NCBI GenBank assembly: GCA_017746715.1
Contig: JAGHZQ010000005.1
Location: forward strand, 1-32,535
Direction: 5' to 3'
DNA: 32,535 bases
From: Cyanobacteria bacterium SBLK
GTDB taxonomy: Bacteria; Cyanobacteriota; Cyanobacteriia; Cyanobacteriales; Spirulinaceae
A model generated the notes under the pieces. That model saw nothing but the letters and a program-made list of their open reading frames with translations, was not told the origin of the DNA and made no database searches. Positions 23,699-32,418 of this stretch are shown here, in pieces (within the stretch, counting starts at the first letter, position 1; the number at the start of each line of letters is the position of its first letter). Made by a program: the position numbers and the translations under genes.

Positions 23699-26269
23699 TT
23701 ACTCTTTTGCCTCCAATTTCGCCAAACGGGATTTAAGATCCTGATTTTCCTTTTTCAGCTTTTCAAACTCTTCTCGTAATTGCTTGACTGCCTTATCGGA
23801 GCCTAAATTTTTCTGCACCTTTTTAACCGCTTCTTCCGCCCGGCGACGGACGCGACCGTCGGAGGTTTGACTTGCCAGACCGTTGAGAATCGCGATCGCG
23901 GTCGGAGTCTGCATCTGTCCGAGGGCATTGGAAACGGCAACCTGAGTGAGAAAGAAAGATTCTCTCGATAATGCCTCCAACCGTTCCGCGATCGCCTCGA
24001 CGCGATCGGGAGTCTGCCCCACAGAAACAGCACCGAGGGCGCGAATTGCCGCCAAACGTAGGAATTGCGGAATTTCCGGTTTTGTATATTTGGCGATGAT
24101 GTCCGCTGCTTCTGGGGAGGTTTTCATCAAACTCAATCCCCCGATCGCCCCCGATCGCACCACTTCATTCCACCCGGATCGCTCTTGTAAAACGCGCCGA
24201 TATAAATCTAAGACCTCGGCTTTTTTCTCCTTTAAAATTCCCCCAGCCATCGATCCCAACTTCCGTAAAGCCGTTGCTTCCGCGTAATAACTGGCATCGC
24301 CATTTTCGGCAATGTGTCGAATTGCCCCATAGCTTTCCTCGCTTTTGAACTGACTTAACGCCTCGATAACCGCCCGACGCACGCGAGGGTCGCCATCGTT
24401 CAAACCCTCACGCAATGCCTCCTCGACTTGGGTTAATTTCACCTTAGCCAGTTGTTTGGCAACTTCTAAACGCACCCCCCAAAAGCGATCGCCGGTTAAG
24501 GCACTGGCCAGAGCTTTCACTGCTTCCAAACCGCCTTTTTTCGCCAAAGCGATCGCTGCATAAATTCGCGAAACCGGATCGGGATCGTATTGCAATTGTG
24601 CCTTAAGTTCCGCTACGGGATACCCTAAAACCACGGTTTTGAGGAAATAATTCCCCACATCAAAACTAAAGAATTGAGGTTTCTTCGCTAAAGGAAAATA
24701 AAAGGTTTGTTCGCGTAAATTCACCCGCACCGTCATTTTTTGTTGGGTAACCTCATCTTGGGAATCGACATAACCAAAAGCAATCGGCAGCTTGAGATCG
24801 AATAGTTTGCGATCGCTTCCCGTCGAATCGCTTTTTGTTTGTGTTTGTTTCACCGTTACTTTTGCCAAGCTATTTTCCCGATCCCAGCTATAAGAAACTT
24901 TAAAATCAGGATGCCCGCCGCGAAACACGTAGGAATCAAATAACAAGGCCAAATTTCGGCCCGTTGTCTTTTCAATCGTTCGCAATAAATCGATGGTTTC
25001 TACCGTACTGTGAGCATTTTCGCGAATAAACTCATGAATGGCGCGGTCGAACAGTTCATCCCCTAAAATTCCGCGAATCATATGATAAACGCAAGCCCCT
25101 TTCTCATAAAGATGACTGTCATATAATTCGATCGGTTCTCGATAAATATTGGTGACGATCGGACGACGATAGCGAGATTTATCTTCCCTGAGATAACTGC
25201 GAGCTTCTTTTAATAAATAATAGGCCGCTTCCTCTTGCCCGTATTCCCATTCTACCCATTGAACCTCCGAATACGAAGCCGCCCCTTCTTTAATCCAAGC
25301 ATGAGACCAATGTTTAATCACCACCAAATCGCCGAACCATTGATGCGCTAATTCGTGAACCACTAAACTTTCCGTGCGCGCATTATCTAAAGCCGCTCGT
25401 TCGTCCAATAAACAGCGATCGCTTAATAGGGTTGTCGATGTGTTTTCCATGCCGCCAAAAGTAAAGTCGGCGACGCAGACTTGGGCATACTTAGGAAAGG
25501 GATAATCGTACCCATATTTCTGAGAAAGAAACTCCATCATTCTCGGGGTTTTCCCCATACTGCGATCGCCATCGGCTTCCCGTCCTTTGTCAACATAATA
25601 TAAGACAGGAATTCCCTTCCATTCCGTTTTAATTTCCGCAAAATCCCCGATCGCAAGGGTTATTAAATAAGAGGGATGAACGTGTTTTTGCTGCCAGTGA
25701 TAAATTGTTTCCTCCCCCATATTTTCCGTCCCGATGAGTTCCCCATTAGAAATTGCCCTTAAATGTTGAGGGACGCGCACGCGAATTTCTGAGGAGGCCA
25801 ATTGCCCAGGATAATCAAAACAGGGAAACCAAAAGCGGGAATCTTCATCTTCTCCTTGAGTCCAAACTTGCGGAGAACCCCCCTCGGCATTCACAAAATA
25901 AATGCCCCGTTGGGGGTGTTCCACACGATAGGCGATCGCGATTTTTATGGCCGTTTCTGTCGTCGGTTCCACTAATTCAATATTCAATCTTTCGCCATCA
26001 TAATCAAAGGGTTGCGCGATTTCACCAATTTTTACCGATTCGATCGCCATGTCCACTGCATCGAGAACCAAAGTGCGAATGCCGCCATGAATGGGTTTGA
26101 GAGTTATCGTACAAATACCTATAACACATTTTTGAGAGATGTCAACCGCCAAATCGAGGAATATATGTTCGACACTGCCGGGGCGATCGGGGATGTAGTG
26201 AGGTTTTGCTCCCGGTAATTCAAAAGATTGGCGATCGTTTTCTTCAGAATCGAAATAAAAATATTGCAT
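23699..26269 (-). CDS. M1-family zinc aminopeptidase with HEAT-repeat C-terminus
   Basis: A cytoplasmic metalloaminopeptidase (PepN / leukotriene-A4-hydrolase-like). The N-terminal beta domain is followed by the substrate motif G-G-M-E-N (Met274) and the zinc site H-E-L-A-H (His305, Glu306, His309) with the third ligand Glu328 (W-I-K-E-G-A-A), at the canonical spacing. The second half holds about six HEAT-like helical repeats (A-I-A-L-A-K-K-G-G, D-P-R-V-R-R-A-V-I-E-A-L and so on) and a charged coiled coil at the end. At 856 residues it fits the large M1 enzymes with HEAT extension seen in cyanobacteria. The frame opens at TTG 26278, but ATG 26269 is the better start. It is convergent with the broken membrane gene and divergent from the 26730 kinase gene. 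Confidence 0.93.
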   Translation of the reverse strand: MQYFYFDSEENDRQSFELPGAKPHYIPDRPGSVEHIFLDLAVDISQKCVIGICTITLKPIHGGIRTLVLDAVDMAIESVKIGEIAQPFDYDGERLNIELVEPTTETAIKIAIAYRVEHPQRGIYFVNAEGGSPQVWTQGEDEDSRFWFPCFDYPGQLASSEIRVRVPQHLRAISNGELIGTENMGEETIYHWQQKHVHPSYLITLAIGDFAEIKTEWKGIPVLYYVDKGREADGDRSMGKTPRMMEFLSQKYGYDYPFPKYAQVCVADFTFGGMENTSTTLLSDRCLLDERAALDNARTESLVVHELAHQWFGDLVVIKHWSHAWIKEGAASYSEVQWVEWEYGQEEAAYYLLKEARSYLREDKSRYRRPIVTNIYREPIELYDSHLYEKGACVYHMIRGILGDELFDRAIHEFIRENAHSTVETIDLLRTIEKTTGRNLALLFDSYVFRGGHPDFKVSYSWDRENSLAKVTVKQTQTKSDSTGSDRKLFDLKLPIAFGYVDSQDEVTQQKMTVRVNLREQTFYFPLAKKPQFFSFDVGNYFLKTVVLGYPVAELKAQLQYDPDPVSRIYAAIALAKKGGLEAVKALASALTGDRFWGVRLEVAKQLAKVKLTQVEEALREGLNDGDPRVRRAVIEALSQFKSEESYGAIRHIAENGDASYYAEATALRKLGSMAGGILKEKKAEVLDLYRRVLQERSGWNEVVRSGAIGGLSLMKTSPEAADIIAKYTKPEIPQFLRLAAIRALGAVSVGQTPDRVEAIAERLEALSRESFFLTQVAVSNALGQMQTPTAIAILNGLASQTSDGRVRRRAEEAVKKVQKNLGSDKAVKQLREEFEKLKKENQDLKSRLAKLEAKE

Positions 26270-26310
26270 TCTTAACAAAATCTAGAGAGGGTGGATCGGG
26301 GGTTTACTGT

Positions 26311-26329
26311 CCTGTTATTCTTAACAGGG
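26311..26329. repeat. Short hairpin in the aminopeptidase-kinase gap
   Basis: CCTGTTA and TAACAGG form a 7-bp stem around TTCT, just upstream of the larger hairpin at 26353. Both lie 40-125 nt before the aminopeptidase start, in its presumed leader or promoter region. Confidence 0.4.
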
Positions 26330-26352
26330 TAGCGTGGATCGTGCCAATGCGT

Positions 26353-26393
26353 ATCGCTCGTATTGAGTAATGTTCCCTCTCAATACGAGCGAT
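26353..26393. repeat. 15-bp perfect stem-loop in the divergent promoter region
   Basis: ATCGCTCGTATTGAG (26353-26367) is perfectly complementary to 26379-26393 around an 11-nt loop. There is no T-run on either side, so a simple terminator is unlikely. It could be an operator, a leader-RNA structure of the aminopeptidase gene, or a small palindromic repeat. The remainder of 26394-26729 is AT-rich, with no gene that I can support. Confidence 0.55.
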
Positions 26394-26729
26394 CGCCTCA
26401 ATCTTCCTCCTACTCAATGAAGACTCCACGAGAGTATCTTTTTCATTTCACAAAAATTGAATTCCGTATATATACTCTTGTTCGTCGTTAAAGAAAATCG
26501 TTAACATTAGGTAGTTTTACATCTAGAGTGCTAGGTAGCTCGGTATTTTTATCGTAAGAAGTTCTCGATCTATAAAATGGAGAATTCATTCAAAAAAATG
26601 ACATTAAAAAATGGTAATTGCCATTAGATAAGAGTTCTTGAGTTAATAAAATTAGAAATAAAAAATTGATGCTAAATTGCCAGTATAGTTTGGGTTATTG
26701 GCAAGTATTGCGTCTATCTGGAGAAAAAA

Positions 26730-27830
26730 ATGACAACAATTTTAGTAATTGAAGATCAAAAAGCAATCCGCGCTAAGATTGTGGCCATTCTCCGATTAGG
26801 ACAATATGAAATTCTCAACGCTGAAAATGGAGACATGGGAATTGAACTGGCCATGCGAAAGCATCCCGATTTGATTCTTTGCGATGTGATGATGCCAGGG
26901 TTAAATGGTTATGAGGTGTTGGATCGCTTGCGAGTCGATCCGAAAACGGCAACGATTCCTTTTATTTTTATGACGGCACTGGCAGATAAAGAAAGCAATC
27001 GCAAAGGGATGGAATTGGGGGCAGATGATTATTTGGCCAAACCGTTTACGGCAGAAGAGTTGTTGGGAGCGATCGAAACAAGGCTGAAAAAACAGGAAGT
27101 TTTTGCGCGTTTGGCACGACAGGAACTCGATGAATTGCGAGAAAATATTCGCAGTGCCCTTCCCCACGAATTGCGAACGCCTCTCAATAGCATTCTCGGC
27201 TTTTCCGATCTTTTACTCTGCGATTTAGAAAACTTAGAGCAAAGCGATATTCGCGAAATGCTCGAACAGATTTATCAATCCGGTCAGCGCTTATATCGAA
27301 CCATTCAAAATTTTCTTTTATATGCAGAATTAGAATTGGCATTCAGCGATCGCGATCGCTCTCATTTGCAACAAGATTGCAGTACTTCGTTAGTGGAAGG
27401 TACGATTGCCGATCGGGCAAAAGTCCACGCCCACCGGCTCGGGCGCTTGCCGGATTTGGAGTTAAATTTACAAGATGGTTTGCTGGCGATTTCCTCGGAA
27501 TTGCTGGCCAAACTCATCGAAGAACTCATCGATAATGCCATTAAATTTTCCGCTCCCGGCACTCCCATCGAAGTTTCTAGCTTTGTCAAAGGCGATCGCT
27601 TTATCCTATCGGTGCGAGATAACGGTCGAGGCATGACCCCAGAACAAATTGAAAAAATTGGCGCATACTTGCAATTCGAGCGCAAAATCTACGAACAGCA
27701 AGGATCTGGATTGGGACTGGCGATCGCTCGGCGCATTGCGCGTCTCTATGATGGTCAATTGAGTCTGGAAAGTATTCCCCATCACTATACCCTCGTGCGG
27801 GTTTCTTTTCCGCTTGTCTGCGAGAATTAA
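26730..27830 (+). CDS. Response regulator-histidine kinase (REC-HisKA-HATPase)
   Basis: A 366-residue soluble protein. The N-terminal receiver (1-122) has V-I-E-D, phospho-acceptor Asp52 (L-C-D-V-M-M-P), the Thr of F-M-T-A-L and Lys in A-K-P-F. A short coiled coil leads to the H-box A-L-P-H-E-L-R-T-P-L-N with His146, and the ATPase domain shows E-L-I-D-N-A-I-K-F, R-D-N-G-R-G-M and G-S-G-L-G-L-A-I-A. This compact receiver-kinase layout is common in cyanobacteria and would relay signals from another kinase. GGAG precedes ATG 26730 by about 7 nt. A TATAGT -10-like box is at 26684, with no clear -35. The stop overlaps the stop of the convergent exbD gene by about 4 nt. Confidence 0.92.
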   Translation: MTTILVIEDQKAIRAKIVAILRLGQYEILNAENGDMGIELAMRKHPDLILCDVMMPGLNGYEVLDRLRVDPKTATIPFIFMTALADKESNRKGMELGADDYLAKPFTAEELLGAIETRLKKQEVFARLARQELDELRENIRSALPHELRTPLNSILGFSDLLLCDLENLEQSDIREMLEQIYQSGQRLYRTIQNFLLYAELELAFSDRDRSHLQQDCSTSLVEGTIADRAKVHAHRLGRLPDLELNLQDGLLAISSELLAKLIEELIDNAIKFSAPGTPIEVSSFVKGDRFILSVRDNGRGMTPEQIEKIGAYLQFERKIYEQQGSGLGLAIARRIARLYDGQLSLESIPHHYTLVRVSFPLVCEN

Positions 27831-28432
27831 TTTTCTTCAAGGGAGGGCGCGTTAACGGGTTCGTCAAAAGACTTGTTTTCCCTCTCTTCTAAAGGTTCGG
27901 GTAGGGAGGGAATCCCCGGTACATCTGAAGGCAAGGAAGACGGCGGCAAATCCCCCTCGGTATCGCGACTTTTAGGCAACGTCGCCAACGCAACGCGATC
28001 GCCTCCCACCTCCCGCAGAATGTCTAAAACTTGTACGAATTCATCGTAGCGAGTCTCTTTAGCAACCGAAAGCACCATCAAACCATTGGGTTTGGTGAGA
28101 ATGTAGTTTTCTACCGCTTGATAAAATTGCCCTCTCGTTGCCATTGGCTGTTGTTCTACATAAATCTGACCGAATTCGTCTAGGCTCACTAAAAGAATTT
28201 CTCGCCTTTGGGTGGTTCCCGTACTCGCTTTCGGCAAATCCAAATTAATTGCTTGTTGGCGAGAAACATCCACGGCAGCCAAGATGAAGAATGTCAGAAT
28301 ACAAAAAATGACATCGATGAGCGGTACGATTTCGATGCGAACTTCCTGCATAAAACGCTCGTCTTGCCAGAGTTTGAGAGGACGCGCTTTAACGGGAGCG
28401 GGACTAGAACGTTTTTTTTGGATTTGAGTCAT
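27827..28432 (-). CDS. exbD: ExbD/TolR-family biopolymer transport protein
   Basis: An inner-membrane protein energising outer-membrane transport together with ExbB. There is a basic cytoplasmic start, then one membrane helix (I-V-P-L-I-D-V-I-F-C-I-L-T-F-F-I-L-A-A) with the conserved Asp that senses proton flow, then a periplasmic domain with the typical V-x-L-D-x-x-G-x-I-Y-V pattern. A Pro/Ser/Glu-rich tail of about 45 residues follows, longer than usual. ATG 28432 is chosen over an in-frame TTG at 28456. It follows exbB after about 40 nt of CAACAAA-type repeat and is surely in the same operon. No tonB or receptor gene is in the window. Confidence 0.9.
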   Translation of the reverse strand: MTQIQKKRSSPAPVKARPLKLWQDERFMQEVRIEIVPLIDVIFCILTFFILAAVDVSRQQAINLDLPKASTGTTQRREILLVSLDEFGQIYVEQQPMATRGQFYQAVENYILTKPNGLMVLSVAKETRYDEFVQVLDILREVGGDRVALATLPKSRDTEGDLPPSSLPSDVPGIPSLPEPLEERENKSFDEPVNAPSLEEN

Positions 28433-28472
28433 GGATAATCGATCGCCGAACAACAAACAACAAATAACAAAA

Positions 28473-29138
28473 CTATTTTTTCGGTGTTGCTTCGATCGTG
28501 TAGGGAGGGGCTTCGACTTCCAACCATCTTTGGCGATAGAGAACTTCTAAATCGCTCCCTGCCTTGCGAAACACGCGAATTTGACCGAATAAAAAAGCTT
28601 GAAACAATCTATAGAACGCCAAGCTGACGATCGCCACCACTAACCCCGCCGCCGTGGAAATGAGGGACTCGCCAATTCCGAGGGTCACTCCTGCTGTTGC
28701 TGCCGTCCCCAGATCGCTGATGCGAATTTCTCCCAAAGAATTAATCAACCCCAAGACCGTTCCCAATAATCCTAACAAAGGGGCTAGCGCGATCACGGCT
28801 TCTAAAATTTTGTCACCCCGTCGCATCAAAGCCAATTCGTCATCAGCAGCTGCTTCCATGGCTAAATGAAAGACATCGGGTTCGGGGTTGACCAATTGTA
28901 AGGGAGCGTAGAGAAAGCGTCCCATAGGATGATCGCGATAATCCTTGGCAATTTCAACGGCTGCATCCCAGTTGCGATAAGCTGTTTCCATAACGCTCGA
29001 AAGAATTTGGCGCTCTTGCAACAAAACGCGACCCCAAAACCAGAGGCGATCGAAAATCGCTCCCATCGCTAAGATTGAGAGAAATAAGAGGGGCCAAATT
29101 GCGATTCCCCCTTTATCGATAATGTCTTCAAAGGTCAC
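28473..29138 (-). CDS. exbB: ExbB/TolQ/MotA-family proton channel protein
   Basis: The inner-membrane proton channel partner of ExbD. It has 221 residues with three membrane helices: one near the N-terminus ([15 protein letters not shown]), and two after the cytoplasmic loop ([18 protein letters not shown] and [19 protein letters not shown]). The last two hold the G-L-L-G-T-V and T-A-A-G-L family signatures. The start is GTG 29138, supported by AGGAGG about 11 nt upstream. It is the first gene of the exbB-exbD operon. Its upstream region (29139-29278) has a small CCTTTC/GAAAGG hairpin but no convincing promoter. Confidence 0.92.
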   Translation of the reverse strand: MTFEDIIDKGGIAIWPLLFLSILAMGAIFDRLWFWGRVLLQERQILSSVMETAYRNWDAAVEIAKDYRDHPMGRFLYAPLQLVNPEPDVFHLAMEAAADDELALMRRGDKILEAVIALAPLLGLLGTVLGLINSLGEIRISDLGTAATAGVTLGIGESLISTAAGLVVAIVSLAFYRLFQAFLFGQIRVFRKAGSDLEVLYRQRWLEVEAPPYTIEATPKK

Positions 29139-29278
29139 GGTTGTTCTATCCTCCTACCCACGCATTTCACCCTAGTTAATTGTATTCTAAAAAGCCACCT
29201 TTCTCGGAAAGGGGACAATTGCTCAAACGATTGTCACAGAAAGACTTCCTGCCAAATTTCTAGTTATTTATAAAAAAA

Positions 29279-29333
29279 CGGAGAGGGAGGGATTCGAACC
29301 CTCGAAGGCTTGCACCTTAACGGTTTCAAGGAC
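29279..29333 (-). tRNA. 3' half of a tRNA-Ser gene (partial)
   Basis: Read on the minus strand, this contains an anticodon-loop-like C-T-T-G-A-A-A, a long variable arm with stem AAGG/CCTT as in class II tRNA-Ser, a perfect T arm (GAGGG-TTCGAAT-CCCTC), the 3' acceptor strand CCTCTCCG and an immediate T7 tract (native terminator; CCA not encoded). If the loop is read as in intact genes the anticodon would be TGA. No matching 5' acceptor strand (CGGAGAGG) or D arm is found upstream, so the gene is incomplete. A tRNA 3' half is the usual leftover at one side of an integrated element. Confidence 0.75.
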
Positions 29334-29396
29334 GTTAGTTTTTGGACTCAAGCCCTTACAAACCAAGGTTTTAGAATTGTATTGCCTGATTTATGC

Positions 29397-30115
29397 CTAA
29401 CTTAGAGACTTAATCTCAACCTCTATACCCGATATACCCGAGCAATTCGCCCATTCCCATGCTTCGAGAATCAAATTTTGCGCGGGCGACGCGATCGCGA
29501 CTTCGAGCTTAAAATTTACCTCCACCGGATCGATGCCGTCCAAGTCCCCATTGGCGATCGCCTGTAAATCTGCTTTGAAACTGGCAGGGGGATCGACAGT
29601 CGAGGCCAGCAAAGATGCCCCGCGCACGCCCACGTCGATGATGTCTTGAGAAGCACTGAGGGCATGGAATCGATACGCTCCCGCGCTGCCCGCATTGGAG
29701 AAAGACTCGGGGGCGAGAATGATGCGCTTTCTTAAATTGTCATCGGTTTCGATCGCTGCCCCGCCGCGACTGGGGTAATATTCTGCGCGCTGGCAGCAAT
29801 GCCAGAAGGGAGAGAGTCGATGAGGTCGTTAATTTCCCCAATACTGCGATCGTTGCCAATTTCCCCCGGTATAGTACATTCTGCTGGTACCATGACAATT
29901 ATCTCGCCCGCCGCAATTAATATTTCTTCGGTGGTGGCAAAGACTGCATCTCGTGCCGCAACTCAAGTGCCTTTGGTGGTAGCGGCGACGATTAAACTAA
30001 TCAACAGCCGCTCGTATTGAGCGGGGAAGAGCGGGCGACCGGAAAGTTCCTCAAATTGCCGGACAAAATCGGCAATGAGGGCGGGCGGGTCGATGGCGGT
30101 AAAAGTAGGACCCCC
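29397..30115 (-). pseudogene. Broken phage baseplate J-like gene (contractile tail)
   Basis: Reading the minus strand across defects gives baseplate J features in order: I-D-P-P-A-L-I-A-D-F, S-G-R-P-L-F-P-A-Q-Y-E-R-L-L-I (N-terminus), then F-A-T-T-E-E-I-L-I-A-A-G-E-I-I-V-M-V-P-A, P-G-E-I-G-N-D, I-N-D-L-I-D-S-L-P, then A-A-I-E-T-D-D-N-L-R-K-R-I-I-L-A-P-E-S-F-S, G-A-Y-R-F-H-A-L-S-A-S, and a C-terminus ending at 29397. Defects: an in-frame TGA (complement of 29963-29965), an internal deletion of some tens of codons before F-A-T-T-E-E, and a one-base loss in a run of Gs (29759-29762) that separates the last two frames. Baseplate J proteins belong to P2-type tails, tailocins and related contractile systems. 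Only the last 78 codons form an open frame from an ATG/GTG. Confidence 0.8.
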
Positions 30116-30197
30116 AATCCAACTGGCAGATTGAGGGGTGTACTTTGGTACACTCTTTACAACGATGTGCCAGTTGTGCGAAAATTGAAAAACCTTG

Positions 30198-30833
30198 CTA
30201 TTTTTTCTTTCTCAGAGAAACAGTACCGAGAACCAGCGCCCCTAATATTCCTAGGGTTGCTGTAGGTTCGGGGACGGGTTCGGGATCGGGGTCGAGTCTC
30301 TCGATGCCATCGGTGTCTATACTAAAGGTAAAAGGTGTTTCACTTTTTGTGATTCCATCATACCAATAGACTTTTAGTAAAGTAAAAATATCCCCAAAAT
30401 TTCCTACGAAATTATTATAGGATAAGACATTTGGTTTTGTCCCGCTACTGCTGACAAAATCATTCCCGCTACCTGTTTCAGGTGTTAGCTCCGGTAAAAA
30501 CACCCAATCAAAAACAGCGTTTCCAAGTGAAGTATCTATGTAAAGCGATCTGATTGCACCATCTCCAGTGTAAGACAAATCCCAAGGTGCAGAAAGAGTG
30601 TCTCCATTGACAGAGAGATTCCAATCCGTTCCTATTGCTGAACCCGAATCAGCCCCTGTTACCTGCCAGATCGCCAATTCTGACGAACCATCTAAAAAAC
30701 CAACCTCGATCTCCATACCCACCATGTCCGCCCCCGTGATGTCACTTTTGAAAGTGAATCCTGATGCAGGAGCAGTAAAAACAGAGGAAGACCCCGCGAT
30801 CGCCAAAACCAAACCAACCCAAAAGCCTTTCAT
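30198..30833 (-). CDS. PEP-CTERM sorted surface protein
   Basis: A 211-residue exported protein with a signal peptide (M-K-G-F-W-V, hydrophobic core, cleavage near A-S-G) and a beta-rich mature part with no recognised enzyme motif. It ends in the PEP-CTERM anchor: V-P-E-P-T, then a hydrophobic helix (A-T-L-G-I-L-G-A-L-V-L-G-T-V), then basic R-K-K-K. Such tails are sorted by exosortase to the cell surface or exopolysaccharide. A D-P-D-P-E-P-V-P-E-P stretch precedes the anchor. GAGAG lies just before ATG 30833. It appears intact although it lies between pseudogenes. Downstream, 30834-31082 holds no supported gene. Confidence 0.9.
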   Translation of the reverse strand: MKGFWVGLVLAIAGSSSVFTAPASGFTFKSDITGADMVGMEIEVGFLDGSSELAIWQVTGADSGSAIGTDWNLSVNGDTLSAPWDLSYTGDGAIRSLYIDTSLGNAVFDWVFLPELTPETGSGNDFVSSSGTKPNVLSYNNFVGNFGDIFTLLKVYWYDGITKSETPFTFSIDTDGIERLDPDPEPVPEPTATLGILGALVLGTVSLRKKK

Positions 30834-31082
30834 ATTTTCTCTCGTTGAAAATTTTCACACCGTTTATTAACAATCATATACCACGAATATGAACTACCAC
30901 GAATGCTTTAACGCCACTGAGGGGGGGAGATTGTTGGTTGGGTTGGGTTGTGAGGTCGGTTTTCCTCAACCCGATAGATTGAAGGCTTGGAGGGGAGATC
31001 GCGATAGTCTCATAAGCTGATTAATGGGAATTAGCATTAGAATTAATCGATCGCACTTTGGCATTAGGATATAAACCGGGAA

Positions 31083-31448
31083 ATGACTAATGTCAATCCT
31101 GAAAAAGTCACCACTGAATGGGTGATAACGACTTATACTCAAAGAAATTGGGTTGAGGTTTTTTATCGAGATGCTAAAAATTGGCTGGGATGGCGAGAAG
31201 CACAAGTGCGAGATAAAAAGAAACTGCTGCGCCATTTCATTTTAGTCTTTTGTGCCTATACCTTCATTCTTTGGCAAAAATTAACGGGAGGATTGCGAAG
31301 GCGATGGGCCAATAAGCCTTTAAGCACATTTAAAGAAGCCCTTGAAGCTTTTCGTACAGCTATGTCTTTTCGTTTCTTCCATTGGCTTCAAGAAAATCAG
31401 AACCTTTTTACCTCTTATAAAGCGAGTTTAGGCTATATTTGGGCTTGA
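31083..31448 (+). pseudogene. IS701-type transposase, C-terminal fragment
   Basis: The 121 codons encode T-Y-T-Q-R-N-W-V-E-V-F-Y-R-D-A-K (the E-containing motif of the DDE domain), W-L-G-W-R-E-A-Q-V-R, R-H-F-I-L-V-F-C-A-Y-T-F-I-L-W and the ending S-Y-K-A-S-L-G-Y-I-W-A. This is the last third of an IS701-like (DDE, IS4-related) transposase. The two catalytic Asp-containing parts are absent and a TAG lies 18 nt upstream in frame, so the element is dead. The terminal repeats were not identified. Confidence 0.8.
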
Positions 31449-31462
31449 TTTTTGTTTAAGTC

Positions 31463-32114
31463 CCGTTAGATGAAAATATAGACAACGAGCTACGAAACCG
31501 ACAGCCCGACCCCAGCACTTCCAACGGGGGAATTTTGAGAATGTTGAGAAGGGTGGCGATTTTGTCGGCATAGCCTTGCAATGGCTGGAGTCTTGGGGGA
31601 TTTTGCTTGCGCCGGAGGAACGAAAACCCGAGCGGGTCTGCGATCGCCTTCTCGATTATCTTGCCAGCCACGATGTCCTGTTGTTGTTGGATTCCCTCGA
31701 AACGCTCCTCGTACCGGGAGAGGACGCGGGCGGCACGTTTGCCGATGAAATGTGGGCGGCGTTTTTGAACGGGTTTCTGGCGACTGAAACGATGCGGGGG
31801 CGCATTATCCTCACGTCCCAAGAGTTGCCCGTGGAGATTGCGGGGGAACGCTATCGGCAACTTTGGCATCGCTGCGTCCTGACGGGTTTGAGGGAACCAG
31901 AAACCAGAACGAGTTGCCCTGTTCGAGAAAACGGGGTTGGATGTCTCGGAGGAGTCGGAGGAGCGAGGGGTGCTGTTGCGCTTGGGGGAGGCATATCGCG
32001 GTCATCCTCTGGTTTTGCGGGTCATCTAATCACCGGACGTTGGGGCAGCATCCTTTGGTTCGCAGTGCGACGTTGGCGCATTTTCGGCGGTTTGTTGAGG
32101 GAAGAAGGGAGTAG
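31463..32114 (+). pseudogene. STAND/NB-ARC ATPase remnant spread over three frames
   Basis: Frame 1 (to about 31900) reads L-L-D-Y-L-A-S-H-D-V-L-L-L-L-D-S-L-E-T-L-L (Walker-B-like), R-G-R-I-I-L-T-S-Q-E-L-P (sensor-1-like) and V-L-T-G-L-R-E-P-E. The next frame (about 31907-32029) continues sensibly with V-A-L-F-E-K-T-G-L-D-V and G-E-A-Y-R-G-H-P-L-V-L-R-V-I before a stop. The third (32046-32114) gives Q-H-P-L-V-R-S-A-T-L-A-H-F-R-R-F-V-E. These match the order of cyanobacterial NB-ARC proteins. The P-loop region and all N-terminal effector sequence are missing. At least one frameshift and one deletion are needed, so it is a clear wreck. Confidence 0.7.
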
Positions 32115-32130
32115 GGAGTGGGGAATCGGG

Positions 32131-32418
32131 TTAATGGCAAACCAACTCGTTCTCTGTTGCAAACCCAAACCCGGTCAAACTTCGCTGACTGGGATGGTGG
32201 AAACCGAGAACGATATCCTCTTGAGGAATATTTGCTCTCAATAAATCGTCAACAACGCCGAGATCGGTACTGTCTTCTTCGACCCAAATTTGATTCCGTT
32301 CGATGCGAAGGTAGATAATGATATGTTGTATCCGCTTTTTGTCTTTCCACCCCGAGCGAATCCACAAGTAGCAATCTCTTTCTCGATCTAAAGCTAAATA
32401 ACCTGAATTCGGGATAAG
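32131..32418 (-). pseudogene. xisI: XisI-like protein, 5'-truncated
   Basis: The minus-strand frame reads L-A-L-D-R-E-R-D-C-Y-L-W-I-R-S-G-W, I-I-I-Y-L-R-I-E, I-W-V-E-E-D-S-T-D-L-G-V-V-D-D-L-L, I-P-Q-E-D-I-V-L-G-F-H-H-P and ends T-G-F-G-F-A-T-E-N-E. This is the XisI family (fdxN-element excision controlling factor), often paired with XisH. A TAG (complement of 32419-32421) stands where the first 20-30 residues of the family should be, and no good start codon exists except a late TTG (32367). It is therefore probably truncated. No xisH is visible before the window edge. Confidence 0.7.

Noticed and set aside
28473..29138. Reading the ExbB homologue as a flagellar motor protein MotA
   Set aside because: The adjacent ExbD-type partner, 221-residue length and the G-L-L-G-T-V signature favour ExbB/TolQ, and no flagellar genes are present.
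29279..29396. Complete tRNA-Ser, or a tRNA split by an intron
   Set aside because: No 5' acceptor strand or D arm complementary to the 3' part was found in the following sequence, so only a 3' half can be supported.
31456..31869. 137-codon minus-strand frame over the NB-ARC remnant
   Set aside because: The plus-strand reading has recognisable Walker-B and sensor motifs; the minus-strand frame has none.
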